Assembly (NCBI GenBank): GCA_963639765.1
Contig: CAVHXA010000004.1
Location: forward strand, 56,383 to 120,382
Source: CAVHXA01 sp963639765
GTDB taxonomy: Bacteria; Bacillota; Clostridia; Oscillospirales; Oscillospiraceae
Direction of reading: 5' to 3'
DNA: 64,000 nucleotides
In this document: positions 43,239-52,772 of the stretch, one piece after another
Numbering within the stretch: the stretch's first letter is position 1
How the letters are laid out: each line of letters starts with the position of its first letter
Notes under the pieces: generated by a model
What the model saw: the letters and a program-made list of their open reading frames with translations, nothing else
Databases searched by the model: none
What the model was told of the DNA's origin: nothing
Translations under genes and position numbers: made by a program

Positions 43239-43284
43239 ATATTCATATTCTGAATATTGAAAACGGGATATATTCTGATATGAT
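43239..43284 (+). promoter_or_regulatory. Promoter of the first SLH gene with overlapping palindrome
   Basis: TTGAAA (43257-43262), 16-base spacer, TATGAT (43279-43284). ATATTCA-TATTC-TGAATAT (43239-43257) is a perfect 7+5+7 palindrome touching the -35 box, a candidate operator. The leader to 43,557 is long and GC-rich (43,360-43,540) with no recognised gene. Confidence 0.5.
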
Positions 43285-43556
43285 AAGACTGGATGCTCTA
43301 TTGCACTGAGAAGCTGGTATCCAATTGCGGACATGCTTCTGTCAAACGAAAAAATGCAGACGCGGGGTCCGATCCGGGCTTCTTTGAGCGATCATTTTCA
43401 AAACGGCAGTCCGTCCGGCTGCCGCGCGGGAGCCGACGTGCACGGCTTGATCCACGGCTGCGGCGGAAGGATATGGCTGCTGCTGCCGGTCGGCGGCAAT
43501 CGCGGCGGGTTCCCGCGCTTTCAGGTGCAGGCAGACCGACGAAAAAGGGGAAAAAC

Positions 43557-44729
43557 ATGAAAAGAATTCTTTCAATCATATTGATGCTGACCACGATACT
43601 TTCTCTGCTCACCGGCACGGCTCTGGCCGGAAGCAGCCCGGACACCGAAAAAACAGAAGGCTTTGCCGATATCGGCGAGAACGACTGGTTTTACAGCGAT
43701 GTGATTCAGGCTGCCTCCTACGGGCTGATTTCCGGTATGCCGGACGGCCTGTTTCATGCCGACGACCATATTACCTATGCACAGACGGTCAAGCTGGCGG
43801 CCTGTCTGCACCAGATGAAAACACAGGGCGCGATAACGCTGACCAACGGTGACCCGTGGTATGCCTCCTATCGCGACTATGCCGGGGCAAACGGGATCGA
43901 AACATGCAGCATGCTTGAAACTTCCGAATGGGCCACCTGCGCGGTAGAGCGGATTGATTTTGTACGGATTCTCCACAGCGCGATATCCGAGGCAGACTAC
44001 CCGGCGATCAACAGCATTGCCGACCACTCCATTCCCGATTTTCAGCTCCTTGCCGAAGAAGACGGGGATTACGGAAAATGTGTCTACGATTTCTATCGTG
44101 CCGGCATCCTCACAGGCTCTGACGGCGGCTACTTTTATCCGGACAGCTTTGTCAAACGCAGCGAGGTTGCCGCCATCCTCAATCGTATAGTGGATCCTTC
44201 CGTGCGGAAAAGCACAGCCATCACAGTCCCTGCAGAGGACTACTGGATCAGCCGCAGCAACTGGCTCGGTTGGGCCCAGGGCGAGATAATTGCCGTGGCC
44301 TGTCTGGGTGAGACCGCTTCTGCACAGCCTGATGCCGAAGCCGGAGACGTTTGGGCAGACGGCCTGTACTGCTGTGACCGCAGTGCCGACGAAACGCCTG
44401 TATACGATCTGGGCGGCACGGACGTGTTTTTTGTTCTTGCAAGGCCGGGCCTTGGCGGCTTTACGCTTCTTGATCGTGGTCAGCCTGCAGCCACGGGACT
44501 GAGCACGGCCTTTATCCGCTGTACCATGGAGGAGACATCCGTTTCCATAAACGGCGAGGTTTTCCCGTTGGGAACGGATTGGAATCTCGGAGAGGGATCC
44601 TATCAGATGCAGCCGGACAGCCATCTCAGGGACATGACCGACTATTTCGACATATACGACTGGACAGAAGCGTCCAATGCGGCAGGCAGTGAAGACAATT
44701 ACACGACCGGCCTCTATGCAAACGAATAA
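43557..44729 (+). CDS. SLH-domain surface protein (first paralogue)
   Basis: The 390-residue secreted protein has a signal peptide ending near 'TGTALAGSS' (residue 24). Three S-layer-homology-like modules follow: 'FADIGENDWFYSDVIQAASY' (about 36-90), a weaker one (about 100-145) and 'VYDFYRAGILTGSDGGYFYP' (about 175-225). The C-terminal domain of about 160 residues was not recognised. SLH modules bind pyruvylated wall polymers. AGGGG precedes the ATG at 43557; the longer open frame upstream runs through the leader. It is paralogous to the next gene in signal, SLH part and C-terminal layout. Confidence 0.88.
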   Translation: MKRILSIILMLTTILSLLTGTALAGSSPDTEKTEGFADIGENDWFYSDVIQAASYGLISGMPDGLFHADDHITYAQTVKLAACLHQMKTQGAITLTNGDPWYASYRDYAGANGIETCSMLETSEWATCAVERIDFVRILHSAISEADYPAINSIADHSIPDFQLLAEEDGDYGKCVYDFYRAGILTGSDGGYFYPDSFVKRSEVAAILNRIVDPSVRKSTAITVPAEDYWISRSNWLGWAQGEIIAVACLGETASAQPDAEAGDVWADGLYCCDRSADETPVYDLGGTDVFFVLARPGLGGFTLLDRGQPAATGLSTAFIRCTMEETSVSINGEVFPLGTDWNLGEGSYQMQPDSHLRDMTDYFDIYDWTEASNAAGSEDNYTTGLYANE

Positions 44730-44875
44730 TTCCGCTGTAACACCGGGGCTTCCGGCGTTTCTGCAGTGAATTTGTGACGTAAAATTTCCTGTCGGAACCT
44801 CCTGACGAACGCTGCGGCGCCGTCTTCGGTGCCGCGAAAGGATGTCGGGATAAAAATGTAAAGGAGAAAGAAATT

Positions 44876-46327
44876 ATGAAGAGGAGGATTCTATCAACTC
44901 TGCTGGTGCTGACTCTGGTTTGCGGACTGCTTACCGGTACGGCTCTGGCCAGCAGCAAGCTGGGCAAAAAATACGTCGGCAATGTGCCGCAATTCAGCGA
45001 CATCAGCGAGAACGACTGGTTTTATAACGACGTGCTGCAGGCAGCCGGCATGGGATTGATAAACGGCTATGACGACGGTACCTTTCGCCCGAGCGGTTAT
45101 CTGACCTATGCCGAGGCTGTGAAGCTGGCAGCCTGCCTGGCCTCACAGGAGATTTACGGCCATGTAAGCTTTGAGAGCGGTTCACCCTGGTATATGCCCT
45201 ATGTTTCGTTTGCCATTGGCTGCGGCATCGAAACCTTCAGCGTGGGCTTCGACGCACAGCAGGCCAACAGCTACATCTCCCGTGAAAGATTTGTTGCCGT
45301 ACTTTACAACGCCCTGAGCGGGGGATATGATCCAATCAATACGGTTGCAGACGGAGCTATTCCCGACTATTCCGTTTTCCTTGACTATGCTCCCGAGATC
45401 TATGACTTCTACCGCGCAGGGATCCTCACCGGCTCCAATGGCGGATACTTCTATCCGGATGAGTACATCACGCGCAGCGAGGTTGCCGCGATCCTTATTC
45501 GCATGACAGATTCGTCAGTTCGAAAGAGCGTAACGCTTACAGAACCTGTGGGTCAGGGTATACAGTTCGGCGAAAACCAGAAGCTGGCCGTATGCTATAT
45601 CGGCTGGGCTGACCCGTCGGATGAATACTGGTATTTTGACCTTGCATGTGAAGGATACACCTGGGAAAGCGCAAATGCGGACCTGTGCGACCTTGGCGGA
45701 GACGAGATTTATTTTGTCCAGGCCAACACGGCCTGCGGAATGATGGACATTACCGATGCCGACGGTAATTATGTTTCCGTCAACTTCCCCGCAGCCTTTG
45801 TCCGCTGCAGCAGTACGGACCCCGAAAAAACTGCAGTGGTCAGCGTTGGCGAGGGGCAGGCGGCTCTGTCCTATCCGCTTTCGCTGGATTTTTCCACGGG
45901 TCTTCCAACGATGCGCGATGGGGTTCTTGTGGTCGAATATGTGCCCGTCTATGACAACTTTGCCGGCGGGTGGTCTGATCCTTCCAGCTACTACGATCCG
46001 ATCAACGGTGCACAATATGGCAGTGCGTATTTTCAGGAATATGGCGAGTATGACATTTGCAAAGGCATTACAATCTGCTGGGTAAACGGGTATGCACAGG
46101 TCTCGATTCCGGGTTCCGATGGCCCAATGTATCTGGATCTTGACCCATACGGCACCTATACCTACTGGGAATACAGCGGCTACGACGGAAGCATTCTGCT
46201 GCTCGAGGTGTCCAAAGACGAATTCATCGATTATCTGAGCTACCGTGGCCCTATTGACGGATGGGCAGCCATAGATACCGACACATGGTCGGTGCATGCC
46301 ATTTTGTCAACCACGGCACCCTACTGA
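44876..46327 (+). CDS. SLH-domain surface protein (second paralogue)
   Basis: This 483-residue secreted protein shares its signal peptide style ('LLTGTALASS') and three N-terminal SLH-like modules ('FSDISENDWFYNDVLQAAGM', then 'IYDFYRAGILTGSNGGYFYP') with the preceding gene. The C-terminal domain is longer and rich in Tyr, Asp, Gly and Ser, including a 'YDNFAGGWSDPSSYYDPING' stretch; its function is unknown. AAAGGAG precedes the ATG. A hairpin GCGGCGCCG/CGGTGCCGC lies in the gap before it, and a terminator follows. Tandem duplication followed by divergence is the simplest history. Confidence 0.88.
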   Translation: MKRRILSTLLVLTLVCGLLTGTALASSKLGKKYVGNVPQFSDISENDWFYNDVLQAAGMGLINGYDDGTFRPSGYLTYAEAVKLAACLASQEIYGHVSFESGSPWYMPYVSFAIGCGIETFSVGFDAQQANSYISRERFVAVLYNALSGGYDPINTVADGAIPDYSVFLDYAPEIYDFYRAGILTGSNGGYFYPDEYITRSEVAAILIRMTDSSVRKSVTLTEPVGQGIQFGENQKLAVCYIGWADPSDEYWYFDLACEGYTWESANADLCDLGGDEIYFVQANTACGMMDITDADGNYVSVNFPAAFVRCSSTDPEKTAVVSVGEGQAALSYPLSLDFSTGLPTMRDGVLVVEYVPVYDNFAGGWSDPSSYYDPINGAQYGSAYFQEYGEYDICKGITICWVNGYAQVSIPGSDGPMYLDLDPYGTYTYWEYSGYDGSILLLEVSKDEFIDYLSYRGPIDGWAAIDTDTWSVHAILSTTAPY

Positions 46328-46349
46328 GTATCGCATTCAAATCGCTTAG

Positions 46350-46378
46350 GGCCGCTTCTGAAGGGAGCGGCCTTTTTT
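46350..46378 (+). terminator. Terminator after the second SLH gene
   Basis: GGCCGCT, 9-base loop, AGCGGCC, TTTTTT, 23 bases after the stop. Confidence 0.85.
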
Positions 46379-46422
46379 CAAAGGCAACACCGTCCGGCGA
46401 GCCGGAGACAGGAGGACACACA

Positions 46423-48729
46423 ATGAAAAAAAGAATATGTCGGCTCTGCAGCCGGCTGATTGTGCTGGCTGTGCTGTGCACGTTTTGTCCCGCAGCTCTT
46501 GCTTCTGCACAGGGGACTGTGGTTTACCGCAGCAGTGCAGAGCTGGCAAACGGACTGGAATGCTGCAATGAGATTGCCTGGCATGTCGAGGCGGGCCGGC
46601 AGGAGAGCTGGACCCTGACCTACAGCCTTTCGTCAGACGTGCGGCCGATAATTGGATGGGGAAGCGGTATTCGGCAGTCCGACACACTCACAACGGCTGC
46701 GGCACTGGTACAGGAAGAGGGAGCAAACATCCTGGCGGGGATTAATACGGATTTTTTTGATATGCAGACCGGTTCGCCCATGGGAATGATCATCCGTGAC
46801 GGAATTCTGTATTCATCCGATGCAGGGCGCAATGCCATCGGCTTTTCAGAAGATGCAGGCGCGGTCATCGGTGTACCCGGCGTGGAGCTGTCCGTGACCA
46901 ATCTTGGCAGCAGGACCAATACGGCCAATGTGGGGAAAAAGCTTACAATCAGCCATTACAACAAAGAGCCCGGCCAATGGGTGTTTGACCTGATCAGCCG
47001 AGATTATGCCGAAAGTCTGCGGCTCACGAACACCTGGTATATCGCCGAGGTGGAAACTCTGAGCGGAGAAATGGCACTGGGCGCACAGGTAATGCTTCGC
47101 GTCAGCCGAATTCTGACCATAAGCGACGAAACCTATGAAATTCCGGAGGATCGCATGATCCTGATTGCGAGCGCCGACGGATATGCAGCGGGAAACTTCT
47201 CCGCACTGGCACAGGGAGATGAGCTCCAGCTGGATATTCTTGCGGCGGACGGCCGGTTTTATGCGGTTACACAGGCCTGCGGCGGCGGTGATCTTCTGGT
47301 GTCGGACGGAAGGATAACGGATTCTTCCGAATGGACCGATTCAATCCGCAGACGGAATCCCCGTACGGCGGTGGGAATAAAAGAAGACGGTTCCATCGTT
47401 TTTTATGTGATTGACGGACGGGTAAGCGGACACAGCGGCGGGCTGACGCTGGATGAGCTGGCGCAGAAAATGCTCGAGCTGGGCTGTGTCACGGCACTGA
47501 ATCTGGATGGCGGCGGTTCTACCACGCTTGCCTGCGAAGCCATAGGCGAGGACGATATCAGCATCCGGAATCAGCCGAGCGACGGAAAGCTGCGCAAGTG
47601 TGCGGTTTTTCTGCTGCTGGCTGCCGTGCCGAAATCCGACGGTCAGGCGGCGCATCTGACTGTTGCAAATGCGGGGGCACTGGTGCTGACCGATTCCTGT
47701 CTGGAGCTTGGTGAAATTCGTGCTGCAGATGGAGGCTATGTACGCACACAGGTACCGGAGGATACACAGATTCGGATTGTGACCGGACCGGGGTACGTGG
47801 AGGACGGCGTGTACTATTCCGATGCAGCGGCGGGCGGCGTGGTGCTGCAGCTGTCCTCTGAGCAGACCGGGGCACAGGGATCGGCAATGGTGCATGTTCT
47901 GAGCGATGTGTCGTCCGTTGCGCTCAAGGAGGGAAACACGCTGCTTCTGGGAGAGGGAGACAGCATTCAGCTTACACCGCAGGCCGAATATTACGGTCGT
48001 CAGGTTGCCGGCGGTGCGCAGGCCTATACCTATGCCCTGTCCGGGGAAATAGGAAGCGTTGATGAAAACGGCCTGCTGACAATAGATACCCTGACCGAAG
48101 AACAATCCGGCATGCTGACCGTTGGATACGGAACGGCCGCGAACACGGCAGTCGTGGACATCTATTGCCGCTTTGCGGATACCGAGGGACATTGGGCAGA
48201 GGAATATATCCGGGATCTTTCGGCGGAGCGGGTAACGATCGGCACGGTTTCCAACGGACAGCGGTTCTATGAGCCGGACAGCACCATCACCTGTCAGGAG
48301 CTGTGCGTGATGATGGCACGGGTGCTGGATCTGGACACGGAAGCGACCGAAACGCAGCTGCCCTATGCCGATTCCGGACAGATCGGTTCATGGGCCTATG
48401 GCAGTGTGCAGGCACTGTTTGAAAAAGGGATTTTGCTGACACAGCCGGAAGAGGACGGACTGACACGCCTGCGGCCGACTCAGCCGCTCAGCCGCCAGCA
48501 GGTTTGCGCCATGACAGCTCGCGCCCTGGGACTCGACGAACAGCAAACCGGGAACGACAGCCTGTCCGGATTTTCCGACAGCGGGTTGGTGTCGGACTGG
48601 GCCTATGCCGGAATGCGCGCTCTTGTACAGCATGGCGTTGTTGCAGGGTATCCGGACGGAACGCTGCGTCCGGATGAGCCGGTAACAAGGGCACAGCTCG
48701 CAAAGCTGCTGTGCAGCCTGATATGCTGA
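46423..48729 (+). CDS. SLH-anchored phosphodiester glycosidase-like protein (NAGPA domain)
   Basis: The 768-residue secreted protein has a signal peptide to about residue 30. A NAGPA-type domain (about 60-400) follows with 'AGINTDFFDMQTGSPMGMII', 'NPRTAVGIKEDGSIVFYVID' and 'VTALNLDGGGSTTLAC', the motifs of phosphodiester glycosidases related to the mannose-6-phosphate uncovering enzyme. A beta-rich linker comes next, then three C-terminal SLH modules starting 'FADTEGHWAEEYIRDLSAER'. Bacterial members are thought to act on wall or capsule glycan phosphodiesters. The SLH modules are at the opposite end from the two preceding genes. AGGAGG precedes the ATG at 46423. Confidence 0.9.
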   Translation: MKKRICRLCSRLIVLAVLCTFCPAALASAQGTVVYRSSAELANGLECCNEIAWHVEAGRQESWTLTYSLSSDVRPIIGWGSGIRQSDTLTTAAALVQEEGANILAGINTDFFDMQTGSPMGMIIRDGILYSSDAGRNAIGFSEDAGAVIGVPGVELSVTNLGSRTNTANVGKKLTISHYNKEPGQWVFDLISRDYAESLRLTNTWYIAEVETLSGEMALGAQVMLRVSRILTISDETYEIPEDRMILIASADGYAAGNFSALAQGDELQLDILAADGRFYAVTQACGGGDLLVSDGRITDSSEWTDSIRRRNPRTAVGIKEDGSIVFYVIDGRVSGHSGGLTLDELAQKMLELGCVTALNLDGGGSTTLACEAIGEDDISIRNQPSDGKLRKCAVFLLLAAVPKSDGQAAHLTVANAGALVLTDSCLELGEIRAADGGYVRTQVPEDTQIRIVTGPGYVEDGVYYSDAAAGGVVLQLSSEQTGAQGSAMVHVLSDVSSVALKEGNTLLLGEGDSIQLTPQAEYYGRQVAGGAQAYTYALSGEIGSVDENGLLTIDTLTEEQSGMLTVGYGTAANTAVVDIYCRFADTEGHWAEEYIRDLSAERVTIGTVSNGQRFYEPDSTITCQELCVMMARVLDLDTEATETQLPYADSGQIGSWAYGSVQALFEKGILLTQPEEDGLTRLRPTQPLSRQQVCAMTARALGLDEQQTGNDSLSGFSDSGLVSDWAYAGMRALVQHGVVAGYPDGTLRPDEPVTRAQLAKLLCSLIC

Positions 48730-48752
48730 AGCCCGCAGCAGTTGAAAACGAT

Positions 48753-48791
48753 AAAAAGCTGCCCTCTTCGACAGAAGGGGGCAGTCTGTTT
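48753..48791. terminator. Bidirectional terminator
   Basis: CTGCCCTCTTC, 4-base loop, GAAGGGGGCAG (11 bp with one G-T) with AAAAA on the left and TCTGTTTT on the right. It serves the converging SLH glycosidase and ABC genes. Confidence 0.85.
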
Positions 48792-50432
48792 TCAGGTCCG
48801 GCCGATCTGAATCTGCCGGCCGCCGGTGTCTGTATACAGCCTGTGTGAGATCGACAGAACCGTTCTGCCCTTCACAGCGTTTTTCAGCGCCGACAAAACA
48901 ACCTGTTCTGTCCGGGCGTCCAGATTTGCCGTAATTTCGTCAAGCAAAAGCAGACACGGCCCGGAAGCAATGGCCCGTGCAATGGCCAGCAGCTGCTGCT
49001 GGCCCTGCGAAAACAGCTCCGGTGCATAGGGTGTGAGGTAGCCATGAGGCAGAGACAGAATGTGAGAATCCAGACCAACGGTTTGGGCTGCGGAACGGGC
49101 ATCATCCATCGTGATCAGACGGTCAAAGAGCGTAATCTGATCCAGCACGGTGCCGGCAACGGCATGAAAGCTCTGCGCAACGTATCCGATCAGACGGCGC
49201 CGGGTGCTGTCCGAAAGAGTTGCGGCGTCTGCACCGTAAATCAGGACCCGTCCGGCCTGCGGTCGGTATAATCCAAGCAGCAGCTTGAATATCGTGCTCT
49301 TTCCGGAACCGGTGCGTCCGAAAAGCGTTGCCTGCTCACCGGAAGGAACGGTAAGGCTCAGATCCTGAAGCACGGGATGGTCCGGGATATAGCCAAAACG
49401 AACATGCTGCAGTTCTACTGCGACGGAAGCGGTGTTTTCCGGGGCGGATTCATCCGGATATTCGGGACGTTCTGACTGAAGCAGAAAATCATTGATGCGC
49501 CGCACGCCGGCCATGGCGGACTGGATTGTCTGAATTTCCATACCAAGGCCTTCGATGGGGGAAAAAATCTGCGAGATATAGTTCATTGCTGCTACCGCTG
49601 TGCCGACGGACATGCCAAAGAAGCTGTTTATGCCTGGGTTGCCTGCAGCAGACAAAAGCATGATCACGGCAACAATCAGCGCATTGACAACCAGGATAAC
49701 CGGGGAATAGACGGCGTCATAAAAGTTTGTCTGCGCTATGGCCCGATAGCTTCTTCTCAGAAATTCGTCATAGCGACGGCATTGATATTCCTCCTTGCCC
49801 AGCGTGTGGATGGTACGGATGCAGCGGATCGTCTCCGGAATGTGGCCGGAGGTCTGAGCTACGGCGGCACGGTTTTCCAGCTGCGCATGCAGGGTACGGG
49901 AACGGATATGGTGTGTAAAGAGGTAAATCGCCGGAAGAACTGCGGCGAGAAGCAGGGCCAGCCCCGGATTTTTTACGGCAACGATGGCAAAGATACAGAC
50001 AATTCGGCAGGCGTCGACAAGCATACTTACGATACCGGAACTGAACAGAGCTTCGACGGTGTCCGCATCGGAAACAAAGTATGATACGGTCTCGCCAGGG
50101 CTTTGATCGACATAGGCCTGTGCCGGAAGGCGGCAGAGCTTGGCACACATTCTGCTGCGCAGGGCGTGTGTGACTTTTTGCCCCAGAACGGACAGCAGGA
50201 TCTCACGACCGGATTCCAGCAGACCTGCCGAAACCAGAAGCAGGAAATAGCCGATTATAAGCAAAAAGGGTACAGAGCGGCTTTCTGCAAGGCGATTGAT
50301 GATTGCTTCAAGGACAAGCGGAGGCAAAAGCGCCATGATTACGGAGCCGGCAATCAGAAGTGAGAGAGCCAGCCATTTTCTGCCCGACAGGGTATGAAGG
50401 ATTACGATGGCAACCGGGTTTTCAGCTTTCAT
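48792..50432 (-). CDS. ABC exporter half-transporter with canonical ATPase site (second cassette)
   Basis: The 546-residue protein has six membrane helices and a nucleotide-binding domain with Walker A 'GRTGSGKST', signature 'FSQGQQQ', Walker B 'LLLLDEITANLD' with the catalytic glutamate, and switch histidine in 'SISHRLYT'. The upstream neighbour has an aspartate at the glutamate position, so the two should form a heterodimer with one hydrolytic site. The ATG at 50432 overlaps the neighbour by 11 bases and follows AGGAGG. Substrate unknown. Confidence 0.92.
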   Translation of the reverse strand: MKAENPVAIVILHTLSGRKWLALSLLIAGSVIMALLPPLVLEAIINRLAESRSVPFLLIIGYFLLLVSAGLLESGREILLSVLGQKVTHALRSRMCAKLCRLPAQAYVDQSPGETVSYFVSDADTVEALFSSGIVSMLVDACRIVCIFAIVAVKNPGLALLLAAVLPAIYLFTHHIRSRTLHAQLENRAAVAQTSGHIPETIRCIRTIHTLGKEEYQCRRYDEFLRRSYRAIAQTNFYDAVYSPVILVVNALIVAVIMLLSAAGNPGINSFFGMSVGTAVAAMNYISQIFSPIEGLGMEIQTIQSAMAGVRRINDFLLQSERPEYPDESAPENTASVAVELQHVRFGYIPDHPVLQDLSLTVPSGEQATLFGRTGSGKSTIFKLLLGLYRPQAGRVLIYGADAATLSDSTRRRLIGYVAQSFHAVAGTVLDQITLFDRLITMDDARSAAQTVGLDSHILSLPHGYLTPYAPELFSQGQQQLLAIARAIASGPCLLLLDEITANLDARTEQVVLSALKNAVKGRTVLSISHRLYTDTGGRQIQIGRT

Positions 50433-52155
50433 GCGTGTTTTCCTCCTGATCGAGAAAAAGTCGGGCATATTGTGCATTCTGCTGCATCAAAGCCGCATGC
50501 GGCGCGGTCTGCGCGTGACCATCCTGCATCCATACAACGGCATCGAGATACGGAAACAGATACAGCCGATGTGAAATCAGCAGCACCACACTGTCGCGGG
50601 CAAGCACCCGCAGCCTGGCAAAGATCTGCTCTTCCGTTGCACGGTCCAGTGCGGAAAACGGATCATCCAGGATCAGCAGCGGCTTGATATGCTGCAGCGT
50701 TCGAGCAAGTGCAAGACGCTGCGCCTGTCCTCCGGACAGACGCACACCGCCGCTGCCGACAACGGTCTGCATACCGTTTTCCATGGACAGAACCTCTGCA
50801 TCCATGCAGACGGATTTCAGGGCAGTCAGCGCATCTCCCGGATCGCCCAGAAGTATATTGTTTTCAATAGTGTCGGTCATCAGCTCGGGATCGTGACCGA
50901 GATAGCCGATGAGACCGCGCCGCTGTGCGGGAGACAGGTCTGACAGCTGCGTTCCCGCAATACGGATACTGCCGGCATAGGGTGTCTCACAGAGAAAGGC
51001 TCTGCCAAGGCTGGATTTGCCGCAGCCTACGGAGCCGGAAATGCCAATGATCTGCCCGGGACGGGCGTGAAGTTGCAGCCCGGAACACAATATCGTTCCA
51101 TCCGCTGCAGAAAGCAAAAGGTCCTGCACACAGAGAGCTCCGCAGAAGGGGATTGTTTTTTCGGGGGCAGAGGGTGCGTGCATCAGCGGGCGGATTCTGT
51201 TCCACGAGACCTGCGCCTTGTGTACAGCGTTAAACAGCTTGGCTGCCTTTGCAGATTTGGCAGACAGCTTGACAAAGCAGGAGAGAAAGGTTGTAAACGC
51301 AGCTATGTCCCAGCCGGTCCAGCCGACCTGCAGCACGTTTCGCGCGCCATAAAACAGAATAAAAAACACCCCGGTCATCGAAAGAATCTGATACAGGGGC
51401 GCGAGTGCACCGGACAGGATATTGGACCGGATTGCCGCATGCTCATAATCGGTCAACTGTGCTTCATAGGCTTCGTTCCGCTGCGATTCACAGCCGAAAA
51501 TGCGATAGGTTACGGCATTGTCTATACGGTCGAGCGTGAAAGAACGGAGCAAAGAAGCCTGCTGCTTCAGGGAAAATCCGGCGCTCTGAACCGGGACCTT
51601 CATCTTTTCTGCAAGAATATAGGATATCGATGGAAAGATCAGGCAGAGCAGGGCCAGCCGCCAGTCATACCACAGCAGCATTCCGATATAGCCCAGCATG
51701 GCCACACCGGTGTCAAACACCTCGGTTGTGCATTTTCGCATACCCTCCGCGCAGTCGTCTACATCCGAAATGGCCTTTGTCATGGCACTGCCGGCGCCTT
51801 CGCCATCCAGCTCGGATTTGCTGCAACGGACAAGATTGGCATACAGCACCTGCTTCATTTTCAGACCGACGTTATTTGCAAACCGTCGGACATACAGCCG
51901 CTTGATAAACCGTGCGGCCTGTACGGCTGTAATGACTGCGATATAGCAGCCTGCCAGTCGAAGCATGGAGGAAAAAACGTCACGGCCCTGAAGAATGCGC
52001 ATCAGACACTGGATAAGGCGTCCCTCAAACCAGGGCCCGGCCAGAAGGCCAAGGTTATAGATCAGGCCGGAGACCGCAACGATGACCAGTGTGGTTCTTT
52101 GTTCCAGAAAATAAAAAATAATCCGGTCCGGAGAGGCCTGCCGTGCGTCAGCCAT
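50422..52155 (-). CDS. ABC exporter half-transporter with degenerate ATPase site (second cassette)
   Basis: This 577-residue protein has six membrane helices and a nucleotide-binding domain with Walker A 'GSVGCGKSS' and signature 'LSGGQAQR'. Walker B is 'LLILDDPFSALD', aspartate for glutamate, the mark of the non-catalytic half; the switch histidine is kept ('ISHRLYL'). The ATG at 52155 follows AGGAGG and overlaps the MarR gene by eight bases. The much longer upstream frame lies inside MarR and is rejected. It differs clearly from the exporter at 34-38 kb, so this is not a recent duplication. Confidence 0.92.
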   Translation of the reverse strand: MADARQASPDRIIFYFLEQRTTLVIVAVSGLIYNLGLLAGPWFEGRLIQCLMRILQGRDVFSSMLRLAGCYIAVITAVQAARFIKRLYVRRFANNVGLKMKQVLYANLVRCSKSELDGEGAGSAMTKAISDVDDCAEGMRKCTTEVFDTGVAMLGYIGMLLWYDWRLALLCLIFPSISYILAEKMKVPVQSAGFSLKQQASLLRSFTLDRIDNAVTYRIFGCESQRNEAYEAQLTDYEHAAIRSNILSGALAPLYQILSMTGVFFILFYGARNVLQVGWTGWDIAAFTTFLSCFVKLSAKSAKAAKLFNAVHKAQVSWNRIRPLMHAPSAPEKTIPFCGALCVQDLLLSAADGTILCSGLQLHARPGQIIGISGSVGCGKSSLGRAFLCETPYAGSIRIAGTQLSDLSPAQRRGLIGYLGHDPELMTDTIENNILLGDPGDALTALKSVCMDAEVLSMENGMQTVVGSGGVRLSGGQAQRLALARTLQHIKPLLILDDPFSALDRATEEQIFARLRVLARDSVVLLISHRLYLFPYLDAVVWMQDGHAQTAPHAALMQQNAQYARLFLDQEENTHES

Positions 52156-52630
52156 TGTTTCCGTCCTCCTCACGACTGTCCACAAGAGCCGAAACCGTTG
52201 AAAAGCCTGCGCGCCGTTCCAGCTTTGTACGCCAATACAGCTTCTCAAGGACACGGCAGAATTCCGTTCGCTCCTGCGGCGTAAGCTCACTGAGAAGCCA
52301 GGTATAAAAAACGGATTCGATCTTCGCCTTGGAATTCTTCAGTTCCTCAGCCTTTTGTGTGGCAAACAGCAGCTGACTGCGGCCGTCGGACGGGTTCTCC
52401 TCGCGTCGAAGATAGCCCTTTGCCTCCAGACTGGCGGTTCGCCGGGCTGCGGCTCCCTTATCAATTTTCAGCTCCTGCCGGATTTCGGCCTGTGTGATGC
52501 CGGGATGGTGGCGCACAAGGTGAATATAATCAAATTCTGCGGTGCCAATTCCGTCGGCCTTCATGGTTTTTACGGTAAATTTGCTGACCTCACGGGCTAT
52601 TTTTGTAATCTGCCTTTTTGTTTCGTCCAT
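52148..52630 (-). CDS. MarR-family transcriptional regulator (second cassette)
   Basis: A 160-residue winged-helix protein: N-terminal dimerisation helix, 'HPGITQAEIRQELKIDKGAA' near residue 45 as the DNA-reading part, and wing 'REENPSDGRSQLLFATQKA'. AAAGGAG lies before the ATG at 52630. It is the first gene of MarR-ABC-ABC with overlapping reading frames, so it probably represses the exporter and itself. A promoter with a palindrome at its -10 lies about 75 bases upstream. Confidence 0.92.
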   Translation of the reverse strand: MDETKRQITKIAREVSKFTVKTMKADGIGTAEFDYIHLVRHHPGITQAEIRQELKIDKGAAARRTASLEAKGYLRREENPSDGRSQLLFATQKAEELKNSKAKIESVFYTWLLSELTPQERTEFCRVLEKLYWRTKLERRAGFSTVSALVDSREEDGNNG

Positions 52631-52693
52631 AAAAATTATCTCCTTTGCCGGACAGCGGCTTCTGATACGCTGCAAGAAAAGATGTAGGATCAA

Positions 52694-52730
52694 CCAAAAA
52701 GATGATATTACATCTATTTTCCCGTGTCAA
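52694..52730 (-). promoter_or_regulatory. Promoter and probable operator of the second MarR cassette
   Basis: Minus-strand TTGACA (52725-52730), 17-base spacer, TATCAT (52702-52707). GATG-N6-CATC is a palindrome across the -10 box, suited to MarR binding. Confidence 0.65.
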
Positions 52731-52772
52731 GGGAAATCCATGCGAATCAAAAAGCACGACGGAAGATTTTTC

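Noticed and set aside
43293..43556. 88-residue N-terminal extension of the first SLH protein
   Set aside because: The signal peptide begins at 43,557 with a ribosome site, and the upstream part is untranslated leader.
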